The position numbers were made by a program, and so were the translations under genes. A DNA stretch of 64,000 bases from UBA4312 sp040266995 (GTDB lineage Bacteria > Bacillota_I > Bacilli_A > Erysipelotrichales > Erysipelotrichaceae), in NCBI GenBank assembly GCA_040266995.1, contig JAWRHV010000014.1, positions 90,794 through 154,793 on the forward strand, in the 5' to 3' direction. Shown here one piece after another: positions 8,592-17,257 of the stretch (position 1 is the stretch's first letter; each line of letters starts with the position of its first letter). Under the pieces are notes generated by a model that worked only from the letters and a program-made list of their open reading frames with translations, was not told where the DNA came from and ran no database searches.

Positions 8592-9116
8592 ATGAAAACA
8601 ATCCTATTCTATGGAGATTCCAACACGTATGGCTTTGATCCGAGAGGCTGGTTCAGCGAACGGTATGACCGCCCCTGGCCTATGATCCTCCAAGCGTCTT
8701 TGGATACCTGGAACATATTAAGCGACGGGTTGAACGGACGAACGGTACCGGACGATCTGACATGGGTCAAACGGGATCTTGAACAAGAGGTCGATATCTT
8801 TGCGGTCATGTTGGGAACCAATGACATCTATTGTGGCTATTCTTTGGAAAAGATCCTGGATCGCATGAAAAAGTTATGCGCCTACGCAAAAAAACATGCC
8901 CATGTCCTGCTCATGACGCCACCGGCGATGATGTTTGAACAAGAGCGCCTAGCCCAACTGAACACCCTGTACCAACAGTTAGCCAGCGAGATGGAACTAT
9001 CCTTTCTGGATACCTCACAATGGGAGATCGACTTGGCATATGATGGTGTTCATTTCTCTGAAAAAGGCCATGAACAATTTGCACAGTATATGCAAGCGTA
9101 CCTGGAAACCATATAA
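8592..9116 (+). CDS. SGNH/GDSL-family hydrolase
   Basis: A 174-residue cytoplasmic SGNH hydrolase, probably an esterase or acyl hydrolase. The catalytic Ser is in block I (FYGDSNTYG, residues 6-14). The Asn block is LGTNDIY, and the Asp/His pair is in DGVHFSEKGH near the C-terminus. The size is typical of arylesterase-type members. No signal peptide. It stands alone on the plus strand between two minus-strand transcription units and shares a bidirectional terminator with the CydC-like gene. The substrate is unknown. Confidence 0.85.
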   Translation: MKTILFYGDSNTYGFDPRGWFSERYDRPWPMILQASLDTWNILSDGLNGRTVPDDLTWVKRDLEQEVDIFAVMLGTNDIYCGYSLEKILDRMKKLCAYAKKHAHVLLMTPPAMMFEQERLAQLNTLYQQLASEMELSFLDTSQWEIDLAYDGVHFSEKGHEQFAQYMQAYLETI

Positions 9117-9141
9117 AAATGCGGGAATGCCCGCATTTTTT
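9115..9141. terminator. Bidirectional terminator between the GDSL hydrolase and the CydC-like gene
   Basis: ATGCGGG and CCCGCAT arms enclose AATG, flanked by A-run and T-run on the two sides. The CydC-like stop codon falls inside the distal T-run. Confidence 0.85.
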
Positions 9142-10777
9142 ACATTTCGTGAACTGTATCGGCAATCCGTACGGTTGATTGCCGGTGAGAAACCAATACC
9201 ACTGTTTTTCCCTTGGAATGGGCCTGTAACGATTTTAAGATGATTGCTTCATTTAAGCTATCGAGATTGCTGGTAGGTTCATCCAGCAGAACAAATGGCG
9301 CATCGTGCAAAAAAGCACGAGCCAGGCCGATCCTTTGTTTCTCTCCACCGGATAATGTATCCCCCAGTTCTCCCACCTGGGTCTGATATCCTTGCGGCAG
9401 TGTTTGGATAAAATCGTGGATGGAAGCCTTTTTGCAGGCTTCTTCAATGTCTGCCTCCGTGGCATCCAGTTTGGCAATGCGGATGTTGTTGGCAATCGTA
9501 TCTTTGAAAAGCTGTGTTTCCTGGGTCATGTAGCTTTCCATATCTCGCAGGTTTGCGGTATTGATGTTGCGGATATCGGTATTCGATATCTGAATGGAGC
9601 CTTTATCCACCTCCCAGAAACGCATCAGCAATTTCAATAAGGTCGATTTCCCACAACCGCTTTTTCCGACGATCCCGGTGATCTTATTCTTTTCAAAAGT
9701 CATAGAATAGTTCGATAAAACCTTCTGTCCTCCATAAGAGAACGTGACATCCTGACACGCGGCACCTTCAAAGACCTTCGTTTCCTTTCCGGTAATATCT
9801 TCTGTTTCCGGTGTTTCCTCAAGAATATCCAGAACTCTGGATGCCGAAGCCAGGGTGCTTTGCAGCGTGGTCCCCAAATTGGCCAAGGCCACCACCGGAC
9901 CAAAGGAAGACATCATCGCAATGACAGGAATCACAAAACCGGACAACCCGACTTCTCCTTTGTTATACAAAGAGGTTGCCACCAACAACATGGCAATATC
10001 AAAGACCAGAATAAAGGTATTGGCCAGAGCCAGATTGAATCCGGTTAACTGGCTGAGCTTTCCTTGATTCTGGGTCAGATGATCGTTTTTTTCATTCATT
10101 CCCTGCATCCGTTTAGAACCTGTGTTATATTGAGCCGTCTCATCAAGACCCCGGATGTTTTCCAGAACATAGGAGGCCAGATCTCCGGCTTGTCTACGGA
10201 TCTGATCCCCGGTATCTTTACTGCCAATGGAAATGATGACCGGCAAAAGAATACCGACACAAAGATAGGCAAAGAAAGCCAGCACACCCATTTCATAATG
10301 ATACAAACTGATAAAAATGGTCATGATCAGCTCAACAACGATCGCAATACAAATGGGAGAGATCGTGTGTGCATAGAATACCTCCAATAGCTCCACATCG
10401 GAAGTGATCAAATTGATCAGGTCGCCCTTATCTCTGCCTTCCAGCTTCGCCGGACTTAATCGGCGTAAGGCCTGGAATACTCGATCCCGAATAATGGCCA
10501 GTAAGGTAAAGGCGATGTAGTGATTGGTCTTTTGTTCGACATATCGCAATACCGCACGTACCAACGCAAAGACGATCAACAAGGCCCAGATCACCCCTAA
10601 TGGAAAGGCACTTTGTCCCAGTCCGCTTAAGATGGCATAACCACCCAGGATTGGAATAAATTGAACCGCTAAATACGCCAGGCTGCCACAGATGACAGCT
10701 AACATCATATGTTTCTTTAAAGGTCCCACCAGCTTCAGCATCTGAAGCATCGTTCCCACTTTACTTCGTTTGTTCAT
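9140..10777 (-). CDS. cydC: CydC-like half of a heterodimeric ABC exporter (TMD-NBD fusion)
   Basis: A 545-residue exporter with six membrane segments and a C-terminal nucleotide-binding domain: Walker A GKSGCGKST, signature LSGGEKQR, Walker B FVLLDEPTSNLD. The stretch SPAKLEGRDKGDLINLITSD matches the CydC subfamily. The frame extends upstream to 10921, but the ATG at 10777 follows GGAGG and gives the normal start. It overlaps the end of the CydD-like gene by 17 bp. CydDC exports cysteine/glutathione-type thiols and supports cytochrome bd assembly in aerobes. No cydAB is in this window, so a thiol or unrelated substrate is only a suggestion. Confidence 0.75.
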   Translation of the reverse strand: MNKRSKVGTMLQMLKLVGPLKKHMMLAVICGSLAYLAVQFIPILGGYAILSGLGQSAFPLGVIWALLIVFALVRAVLRYVEQKTNHYIAFTLLAIIRDRVFQALRRLSPAKLEGRDKGDLINLITSDVELLEVFYAHTISPICIAIVVELIMTIFISLYHYEMGVLAFFAYLCVGILLPVIISIGSKDTGDQIRRQAGDLASYVLENIRGLDETAQYNTGSKRMQGMNEKNDHLTQNQGKLSQLTGFNLALANTFILVFDIAMLLVATSLYNKGEVGLSGFVIPVIAMMSSFGPVVALANLGTTLQSTLASASRVLDILEETPETEDITGKETKVFEGAACQDVTFSYGGQKVLSNYSMTFEKNKITGIVGKSGCGKSTLLKLLMRFWEVDKGSIQISNTDIRNINTANLRDMESYMTQETQLFKDTIANNIRIAKLDATEADIEEACKKASIHDFIQTLPQGYQTQVGELGDTLSGGEKQRIGLARAFLHDAPFVLLDEPTSNLDSLNEAIILKSLQAHSKGKTVVLVSHRQSTVRIADTVHEM

Positions 10778-12509
10778 CGCCGGCCTCCTTTCCAAACTTC
10801 TCCAATGCTTGTTGTGTGTTCCACAAAGTGGCATAGAGGCCGTTGGTTTCCAATAGGTCTTTATGGCTTCCGGATTGGGCCACCGATCCGTTTTCCAATA
10901 CATAAATACGGTCTGCCTCAACGACGTTGGCCAGCCGATGGCTGATCATAATCACGGTTTTCGTCTTTGCCAGCCGTTGGATCTGCTTCAGGATGGTTTC
11001 TTCACTTTCCATATCGATGTTGCTGGTGGCTTCATCAAAGATATAGATTTGTGAATCATGCAGGATCGCCCGCGCCAGGGCCAGTCTTTGTTTCTGTCCT
11101 CCGGACAAGTTTTGCGCATTCTCTTGCAGCATTGTATCCAATCCTTGTTCTTCTCTTAGAAAGTCAGCCAAGGCACATTGTTCCAATACTTCCCAGAGCT
11201 TTTGTTCATCGGCTTCAGCTGCCATCATAAGATTGTCCCGAACCGTCCCTTTAAAGAAGAAGCTGTTGGTTCCCACATACGTCAATTCCTTCATTCGGCT
11301 CCATTCGGCAATCGTATCTGTCTCTTTGCCATCGATGGTCAACGATCCTTGATCGATTGTTTGTCTTCCCATCAGTAAAGACGCAATCGTGGATTTCCCG
11401 CTGCCGCTTTCCCCGACAATGCCGATAAATTCTTGTTTTCTTACCGACAAGGAAACACCATGGAGTATTTCCCGGTCGGGTTCATACGCAAAATGGACAT
11501 CCTTCATTTCGATTCCGGAAACAGAAGAAGACAATTCTTCTGTCTTTTCGTTTGGCTCTTCCAGCTTCAGAAACTGAAAGATCTTATCGCTGGCAGCCAT
11601 CCCGTTCATCGCTACATGGAAGTAGCTTCCCAGTCTTCGCATCGGCAAGAAGAAATCCGCCGACAACAAGATCATAAAGATACAATGGGCCAGTCCGACA
11701 TTTCCCCGTACAAAACCACGGGTTGCCAACAATATACCGATGGCAGCGCCTCCATACGCAAAAAAATCCATGATGATGATAGAGTTTAGCTGCATCGTCA
11801 ATACCTTCATCGTCACAAAGCGAAAGTGTTCGGATTCTTCATTCATCTGTTCATTCTTATAAGCGTCAGCCTGGTAGGTTTTCAGTGTCGTCATCCCCTG
11901 CAGATTTTCCAAAAAGGCACTGCCCAGTTGTTCATACTGCCCCCAGTACTTCGCTAACAGCTTCTTGGCAATCTTCTGTACCATCATGATTGCTCCCGGT
12001 ATTAACGGTACACAGATCATCAATACAATCGCTGTAGACCAGCTGCCTGCCAGTCCAAACAGAAAAAACAAGGTGATCGGCGCCAGAAACGCATAGAAAA
12101 ACTGTGGAACATACTGGCCGAAGTAGCTTTCTAACTGATCGACCCCTTCCACCGATTCCTGTACGATCTGGGCTGTGGTCACATGTTTCTGATACGCGCT
12201 GCCCAGCTTCAACAGCTTTTCATAGATCATCTGGCGCATTTTCTTCTTTACGGTTTTGGATGCCATATAACTCATCTTTACAGCAGCCTGGGTCGTAAAA
12301 AAACGAACCACGACCGTTAAACAGATGCCCAGAACCGGCAACACCAGATCCGATGTATTCCAGCCCCGGTAATAAAAATGATCGATCGCATACGCAATCA
12401 AATAGATCATTATCGCATTCATGAACAGTTCCAGCCATTGAAACAATATATTGCCGACAATATACTGTTTGCTCTCCGGACACAGTTCCATCAATCGTTT
12501 ATCAAACAT
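10761..12509 (-). CDS. cydD: CydD-like half of a heterodimeric ABC exporter (TMD-NBD fusion)
   Basis: A 582-residue exporter subunit with an N-terminal six-helix domain. ESVEGVDQLESYFGQYVPQ is a CydD hallmark. The ATPase domain has GESGSGKST, LSGGQKQR and IYIFDEATSNID, with both Walker B and H-loop (MISHRL) intact. It is translated first, from a GGAGG site, and its partner overlaps its 3' end, so equal amounts are likely. It starts about 120 bp from the divergent surface protein gene. Subfamily naming rests on motif similarity; general multidrug export is an alternative. Confidence 0.75.
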   Translation of the reverse strand: MFDKRLMELCPESKQYIVGNILFQWLELFMNAIMIYLIAYAIDHFYYRGWNTSDLVLPVLGICLTVVVRFFTTQAAVKMSYMASKTVKKKMRQMIYEKLLKLGSAYQKHVTTAQIVQESVEGVDQLESYFGQYVPQFFYAFLAPITLFFLFGLAGSWSTAIVLMICVPLIPGAIMMVQKIAKKLLAKYWGQYEQLGSAFLENLQGMTTLKTYQADAYKNEQMNEESEHFRFVTMKVLTMQLNSIIIMDFFAYGGAAIGILLATRGFVRGNVGLAHCIFMILLSADFFLPMRRLGSYFHVAMNGMAASDKIFQFLKLEEPNEKTEELSSSVSGIEMKDVHFAYEPDREILHGVSLSVRKQEFIGIVGESGSGKSTIASLLMGRQTIDQGSLTIDGKETDTIAEWSRMKELTYVGTNSFFFKGTVRDNLMMAAEADEQKLWEVLEQCALADFLREEQGLDTMLQENAQNLSGGQKQRLALARAILHDSQIYIFDEATSNIDMESEETILKQIQRLAKTKTVIMISHRLANVVEADRIYVLENGSVAQSGSHKDLLETNGLYATLWNTQQALEKFGKEAGDEQTK

Positions 12510-12627
12510 AGAAATCCTCCATTAAAAACATCTTATTTAATTAGAATATCACAATTATTTAATTTTAACTTTTTAAATTCCATTTAAGGTTCTTTTCGTA
12601 TTATCAACAACAACGAAAGGAGTCCTT

Positions 12628-15072
12628 ATGACAAAGAAAAAAATAAACACTTGGACAAAAGCGGCCGCCTTTGGCATTACCATAGGTGCCGCCACAACCA
12701 TCACACCGATCTTTGCGGAAGATCTTTTACCACAGGAATCGGTGGAATGTACAGAAACAAATACAGAAGATCTATTGAATACAGAGGTTAGCGAGCTGGA
12801 AGGAGAATCCGTCCAACCGGAAGAAACAGCTACAGATCAAACCGCTGGCCTGACCGAACAAGCACAGGAAACAACCGATGATGAGATCATCGTAACACAA
12901 TCCGAAGAAAGCTTGGTCGACTCATCCGCCGCTAATGCGACATTTACATTCTCGGATACAACAGCGGATAGCGCGTTGGAAGAAGAATCCATCCAATCGG
13001 AAGAAACAACTGCAGATCAAACCGCTAGTCTGACCGAACAAGTACAGGGAACAGTCGATGGCGAGATCCTCGTAACACAATCCGAAGAAAGCTTGGTCGA
13101 CTCATCCGCCGTTGATGCGACATTTACATTCTCGGATACAGCTATTGAAAGTTCTTCCGATACATCCGAAGGCTTTACGATAGATAACACGATCTTAACG
13201 ATTACCCAAAATGGCACCTACAAGATTACCGGTATGTGCCAGGAAGGTTCCATCGTTGTCGCAAAAGGATTGGATGAAGTGACTTTGATCCTGGAAAATC
13301 TGGATCTGAGCTGCAGCACATCGGCACCGGTCGTTGTTAAAAAAGGAAGTACCGTGTATGTCTATATCCAGGGAACTGTCAATCTGACAGATAACGAAGA
13401 TGCCGATACAGAAGCGACAAACGAGGATTTCGAAGGGGCTTGTATCAAGGTCAAAAGTAACTCGACATTGGTCATTGACGGAGATGGCACTTTGAATATC
13501 GACGCTTCCGGATGTAAAAACGGTATCAAAGGAGCCTCCAATGCCACCGTGATCATCAATGGAGCCACGATCAACGTGACCGCTGCCAACAATGCGATTG
13601 CCAGTGATGGCCAGTTATTCATCAACGGCGGTACGTTCAACATTCAATCGGAAGGCGATGGCCTTAAATCCTCACCAGACCAAGAGGATACAGAGTCGTT
13701 AGGTACCATTACGATTACAGATGGTACGTTTGTGATCTCTTCCGGGGAAGATGCCATTCAGGCAGCCGGAAACCTGACGATTACCGGTGGTACCTTTACC
13801 ATCGCAGCCGGGGATGATGCCATAACCAGTGATGCCGTCACAACCATTGGAACCAAAGGATCTGATACCGGTCCTTCCATTCTGGTTACAACGTGTGAAG
13901 AAGGCATCGAAGGTGCCAGTGTATTCCTGTATTCCGGGGATGCGACCATTACATCCAACGATGACAGCATCAATGCCGCAAACAGCGATCTAACCAACTA
14001 TACCTATACGATTGACATTTCCGGCGGAACCTGGACCCTTAACGCAAACGGAGACGGTCTGGATTCCAATGCGAATATCTCTATGTCCGGTGGACAAGTG
14101 ATTTTATTTGGACCGGAAGGAGGTGGCAATTCCGCCATTGACTATGATGGAACCGGCACCATTACCGGTGGTGAAATCTTTGCGACCGGCTATAACGATA
14201 TGGCTCAAACACTCAATGGCACCGGCCTTGTCTTTCAGAATGTGTCATTGACTAAAGGGCAGACTGTCTCTATCGTAGACAACCAGGGCCAGGTATTATT
14301 TACCACAACCGCGCAGAAAAGCACCAACTGGATCTATTATGCCAGCGATACCTTGTCGACGGGTCAAACCTATACATGTTTGATTGATGGGCAGGCGGTC
14401 GGAACCAATACAGCCGGGCAACAAAGTAGCCTCAGCCCTTGGGCCATGCCAGGGCAGTCACAAGGAACCATGCCAATGAATCCAAATATGGATGCATCTC
14501 AGCCAGGCATGATGTTCCCGGATGGTACGTTCCTTTCACAAGACCAAATGAACGCCTCTGCGGTGCCACCCTTTGACCAAGGAATGCCGCAAGGATCTAT
14601 GCCAATGGATCTAGATACGAACACATTCCAACCAGGCATGATGTTCCCGGATGGCACGTTCCCTTCACAAGACCAAATGAATCCCTCTACATCGCCAACC
14701 TTTGACCAAGGAATGCCACAAGGATCTATGCCTATGGATCCAGATACGGAATCATTCCAGCCGGGTATCATGCCTTTCTCTTCGCAAGAAGATACAGAAC
14801 AAAGAACGGACATAGAGGCATCGTCCCAGGAACAACCCGTTACCGTTTCTGTATATAAGCATGCGATACAAGAAGATACAACGACACAGTTAGAGACTGT
14901 ATTAAATCAGATTGCCGAACAGAAAGAAGTCCTGGATAAGGAAATCACTTCGGTAGACACCGCAGCGCAGACCAACGACTTCTTATTCCCGACGGCAACG
15001 ATGATGGGAACGGGTCTGGTCGTCTCCAGCGCCCTGGTTCGCCGAAAAAAAAGAAAACCAAATGTTGATTAA
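12628..15072 (+). CDS. Secreted surface protein with parallel beta-helix carbohydrate-binding-type domain
   Basis: An 814-residue exported protein. The signal peptide runs to about residue 31 (TTITPIFA). An acidic Ser/Thr/Glu-rich N-terminal region contains a 60-residue tandem duplication. The central part (about residues 185-590) is made of repeated short strands such as LTITGGTF, LVIDGDGTLNI and VIINGATINV, typical of the bacterial carbohydrate-binding (PF14262-like) beta-helix proteins. A Met/Pro/Gln-rich repeat region follows (about 613-715), then a coiled stretch and a C-terminal hydrophobic segment with RRKKRK. No LPxTG motif is seen, so it is probably membrane- rather than sortase-anchored. 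Binding partner unknown. Confidence 0.8.
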   Translation: MTKKKINTWTKAAAFGITIGAATTITPIFAEDLLPQESVECTETNTEDLLNTEVSELEGESVQPEETATDQTAGLTEQAQETTDDEIIVTQSEESLVDSSAANATFTFSDTTADSALEEESIQSEETTADQTASLTEQVQGTVDGEILVTQSEESLVDSSAVDATFTFSDTAIESSSDTSEGFTIDNTILTITQNGTYKITGMCQEGSIVVAKGLDEVTLILENLDLSCSTSAPVVVKKGSTVYVYIQGTVNLTDNEDADTEATNEDFEGACIKVKSNSTLVIDGDGTLNIDASGCKNGIKGASNATVIINGATINVTAANNAIASDGQLFINGGTFNIQSEGDGLKSSPDQEDTESLGTITITDGTFVISSGEDAIQAAGNLTITGGTFTIAAGDDAITSDAVTTIGTKGSDTGPSILVTTCEEGIEGASVFLYSGDATITSNDDSINAANSDLTNYTYTIDISGGTWTLNANGDGLDSNANISMSGGQVILFGPEGGGNSAIDYDGTGTITGGEIFATGYNDMAQTLNGTGLVFQNVSLTKGQTVSIVDNQGQVLFTTTAQKSTNWIYYASDTLSTGQTYTCLIDGQAVGTNTAGQQSSLSPWAMPGQSQGTMPMNPNMDASQPGMMFPDGTFLSQDQMNASAVPPFDQGMPQGSMPMDLDTNTFQPGMMFPDGTFPSQDQMNPSTSPTFDQGMPQGSMPMDPDTESFQPGIMPFSSQEDTEQRTDIEASSQEQPVTVSVYKHAIQEDTTTQLETVLNQIAEQKEVLDKEITSVDTAAQTNDFLFPTATMMGTGLVVSSALVRRKKRKPNVD
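12781..13140 (+). repeat. 180-bp tandem duplication inside the surface protein gene
   Basis: Unit A 12781-12960 and unit B 12961-13140 encode nearly the same 60 residues, including an identical TQSEESLVDSSA stretch. Differences are scattered substitutions, several of them changing residues, so the duplication is recent but not new. Confidence 0.85.
14464..14772 (+). repeat. 129-bp repeats encoding a Met/Pro/Gln-rich segment
   Basis: Full units begin at 14464 and 14593 and a partial third at 14722. Each encodes 43 residues of the pattern GSMPMD...QPGMMFPDGTF.SQDQMN...DQGMPQ. The period keeps the reading frame. Confidence 0.85.
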
Positions 15073-15095
15073 CAAGGTTTTCTCGTATACAACAC

Positions 15096-15128
15096 AAAGA
15101 GATTCGCTCAGTTTCCGCGAATCTCTTT
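15096..15128. terminator. Bidirectional terminator between the surface protein and TetR genes
   Basis: Twelve-bp perfect arms AAAGAGATTCGC and GCGAATCTCTTT enclose a 9-nt loop. Confidence 0.85.
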
Positions 15129-15155
15129 ATCATTGTCTTCCATTGGCTGTTTTCT

Positions 15156-15716
15156 CTATCTGTCAAAGTAGATGCGAACCGCTGTATCGGAAATCTTGCT
15201 GAGATAATTTCCCAGTTCCTCCAGTGTCATACTGTCTTCCGTTTCAAGCCATCTTCGATAGACAGCGATTATCCCATACGTATAAAAATCGGCATAGGTA
15301 CGCTGTTCCTTCTCATTCAATATCTCCGGGTTATGAAATAAATCCGTGACTGCATCCCGGACGATTGTATGCGCTTTGTCCCAAAAAAAATCGTATTGAT
15401 GATTTCGGGAAAGACAACGGAACAGTTCCTGATCCGTTTTCATCAGATCATTAAGGCTGTCAAAAAAGATCGTCAAGTCATAAGGTTTTAAGAAGAAACG
15501 ATTTGTTTCCAAAGAATGAATCAACTGATCGGCCTTTTCCTTCGCATAAGCAATCACAATATCATCAACCGATGGATAATGGAGATAAAACGTCTTTCTG
15601 TCAATATCTGCTTTTCTAGCAATTTCTGCTACCGTAATCTTCCTATTCCCTGCCTTCAACAAAGAAAAATAGGTGCTGCGGATCGCCTGTTCGGTTTTTA
15701 AAAATCGTCTGTCCAT
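15156..15716 (-). CDS. TetR/AcrR-family regulator
   Basis: A 186-residue TetR regulator. The N-terminal HTH is ITVAEIARKADIDRKTFYLHY (key residues only: TVAEIA, DRKTFYLHYPS at about 28-47). The helical C-terminal ligand domain contains SRNHQYDFFW and TYGIIAVYRRWLE, typical of the TetR_C group next to DegV or dihydroxyacetone-kinase-like genes. The frame extends to 15899, but ATG 15716 follows GAGGAA and yields the usual MDRRFLKTEQAIR start. It is divergent from degV with about 120 bp between them and probably controls both. Confidence 0.85.
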   Translation of the reverse strand: MDRRFLKTEQAIRSTYFSLLKAGNRKITVAEIARKADIDRKTFYLHYPSVDDIVIAYAKEKADQLIHSLETNRFFLKPYDLTIFFDSLNDLMKTDQELFRCLSRNHQYDFFWDKAHTIVRDAVTDLFHNPEILNEKEQRTYADFYTYGIIAVYRRWLETEDSMTLEELGNYLSKISDTAVRIYFDR

Positions 15717-15740
15717 GATATTCCTCGCTCTATTTGATTC

Positions 15741-15820
15741 TGTGGATTTTTCCACACAATGCATAGGTTTGTCCATTGTCTTTTTACTAAAGTAATAATA
15801 AACTACACATGTGGACAAAT
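15741..15820. promoter_or_regulatory. TetR/degV divergent control region with inverted repeats
   Basis: A TGTGGA-TTTT-TCCACA inverted repeat lies at 15741-15756. TTTGTCCA (15768-15775) and TGGACAAA (15812-15819) form a second inverted pair flanking a possible plus-strand promoter (TTGTCT at 15776-15781, 17 bp, TAAACT at 15799-15804). The shared GTGGA core suggests one regulator binding two places, presumably the linked TetR protein. Confidence 0.5.
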
Positions 15821-15839
15821 CAACACGTGAGGAGGAATT

Positions 15840-16709
15840 ATGTATAAATATATAATTGCGGTAGACGCAGCAGCGGATATCGACGAAACTTTTTTTCAAG
15901 AAAATGATATTTATGTGTTCCCTATGGAGTATTCCTTATCAGAATCTATGGTCTGGTGTCGTGACATGGAAAGTGAAGAAAAACTAAAAGCCTTCTATCT
16001 TTCACAGAAAAACGGTGAGCTGACCAAGACATCACAGATTACGCCGTATTTGTACAGTCAATACGCAGAACCTTTTCTGAAGAAGGATCTATCGATTCTT
16101 TATATTACCCTTTCCAGCGGTCTGTCTTCGACCTATCAATCCGCTTGTCTTGCTGCCGAAGACTTAAAGGAAACCTACCCTGAGGCAGACTTTCTCCCAT
16201 TGGATTCCCTTGCCGCAACCGGAGGTATGGGCATCTTAGCAGAAAGAGCGGTAAACAACCAGAAAAAAGGAATGGATCTACGCCAGAACTATGAAGATCT
16301 GCAGTCTGCGGCAGCGCATCTTCAGCACTGGTTTCTGGTCAGCGATATTCAATACCTTCGTCGTGGTGGAAGGATCAACAGCTCTTCAGCTGCCATCGCT
16401 TCGGTGCTTTCCATCAAACCGATCCTGCAGATCGATCAAAACGGGAAGCTGCCGGTCATCGGCAAAGCCCGTGGCACAAAAGCGGCCGTCAAAGAGCTTT
16501 TGAAGCATTATAAACAAACCTATGTCCCGTCCGATGATCCCATCTATATTTGTCATGCGGATGCGCCGGATACCGCCGACCTTCTGGAAAAGAAGATCTT
16601 AGAGCTGACACCGAATGTCGTCATCCGGAAACGAATGTTGTCACCGATTATCGGAGCGCACACGGGTCCTGGAATGGCCTCCATCATTCATCTCGGAACA
16701 AAGAGATAG
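15840..16709 (+). CDS. DegV-family fatty-acid-binding protein
   Basis: A 289-residue DegV protein. Signature elements are all present: VDAAADID at the N-terminus, TSQITPYLY, the fatty-acid contact loop LSSGLSSTYQSA (about residues 90-101), DIQYLRRGGRIN and the C-terminal GAHTGPGMA. DegV proteins bind long-chain fatty acids, and some serve as FakB subunits that present fatty acids to the kinase FakA. No fakA-type gene is in the window. The gene is divergent from a TetR regulator, has a GAGGAGG ribosome-binding site and ends at its own terminator. Confidence 0.9.
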   Translation: MYKYIIAVDAAADIDETFFQENDIYVFPMEYSLSESMVWCRDMESEEKLKAFYLSQKNGELTKTSQITPYLYSQYAEPFLKKDLSILYITLSSGLSSTYQSACLAAEDLKETYPEADFLPLDSLAATGGMGILAERAVNNQKKGMDLRQNYEDLQSAAAHLQHWFLVSDIQYLRRGGRINSSSAAIASVLSIKPILQIDQNGKLPVIGKARGTKAAVKELLKHYKQTYVPSDDPIYICHADAPDTADLLEKKILELTPNVVIRKRMLSPIIGAHTGPGMASIIHLGTKR

Positions 16710-16714
16710 ACACA

Positions 16715-16745
16715 AAAAAGATCCTTGCTGAATAAGGATCTTTTT
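16715..16745 (+). terminator. Terminator after degV
   Basis: Arms AAAAAGATCCTT and AAGGATCTTTTT enclose a 7-nt loop, giving an A-run and a T-run. Confidence 0.85.
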
Positions 16746-16781
16746 GATTATCATCTTATAAACAAGGCGTAATAACACCCT

Positions 16782-17195
16782 TTAATCAACCTCTTCTATG
16801 ACCGTAAATCCTTTATTACGCAAGCAGTTTTCCACTGCGTCCCGGTCATCCACATTGATTACGAAGACCGGTTTTGCGCTCTTTCGTCCAAATGTCAGAT
16901 AAATGTAATCTATATTGATATAACTGTTTTTCAGTTCATCCAGCAATTTGGACAAACTTCCGACTTTATCATCCATTTCTACCCCGATCACTTCCCGGGT
17001 CTGACATAGATAGCCGGCCTCCTTTAATAAAGACAACGCTTTATCGGTATCCGAAACAATCAGACGCATGACACCATACTCTCCGGCATCAATGGTCACA
17101 AAGCCGAATATATTGATGTTTCCTCTGGCCATGACCGCCGTAATAGCTTGTAGCATTCCTTGCCGGTTTTCCGCAACCACTGAAATCTGCTTCAT
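16782..17195 (-). CDS. Tandem ACT-domain protein
   Basis: A 137-residue protein made of two ACT domains: residues 1-65 (ISVVAENRQGMLQAIT, MRLIVSD) and 68-137 (VIGVEMDDKVGSLSKLLDEL, FVINVDD). Stand-alone double-ACT proteins of this size are thought to sense amino acids. ACT domains usually bind at domain interfaces. The ATG at 17195 follows GGGGGAG; an upstream frame to 17216 lacks a site. It is monocistronic between degV (convergent) and the TPM gene. The ligand is not predictable from sequence. Confidence 0.8.
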   Translation of the reverse strand: MKQISVVAENRQGMLQAITAVMARGNINIFGFVTIDAGEYGVMRLIVSDTDKALSLLKEAGYLCQTREVIGVEMDDKVGSLSKLLDELKNSYINIDYIYLTFGRKSAKPVFVINVDDRDAVENCLRNKGFTVIEEVD

Positions 17196-17257
17196 ATATA
17201 CTCCCCCTTCAAACACATGGTTACTATACTATAACTTAACTAAATTGTCATGCGGAA

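Noticed and set aside
12593..12604. TTTTCGTATTAT before the surface protein gene matches 12 nt of the CRISPR repeat complement.
   Set aside because: The match is short and AT-rich, and the rest of the anti-repeat is absent.
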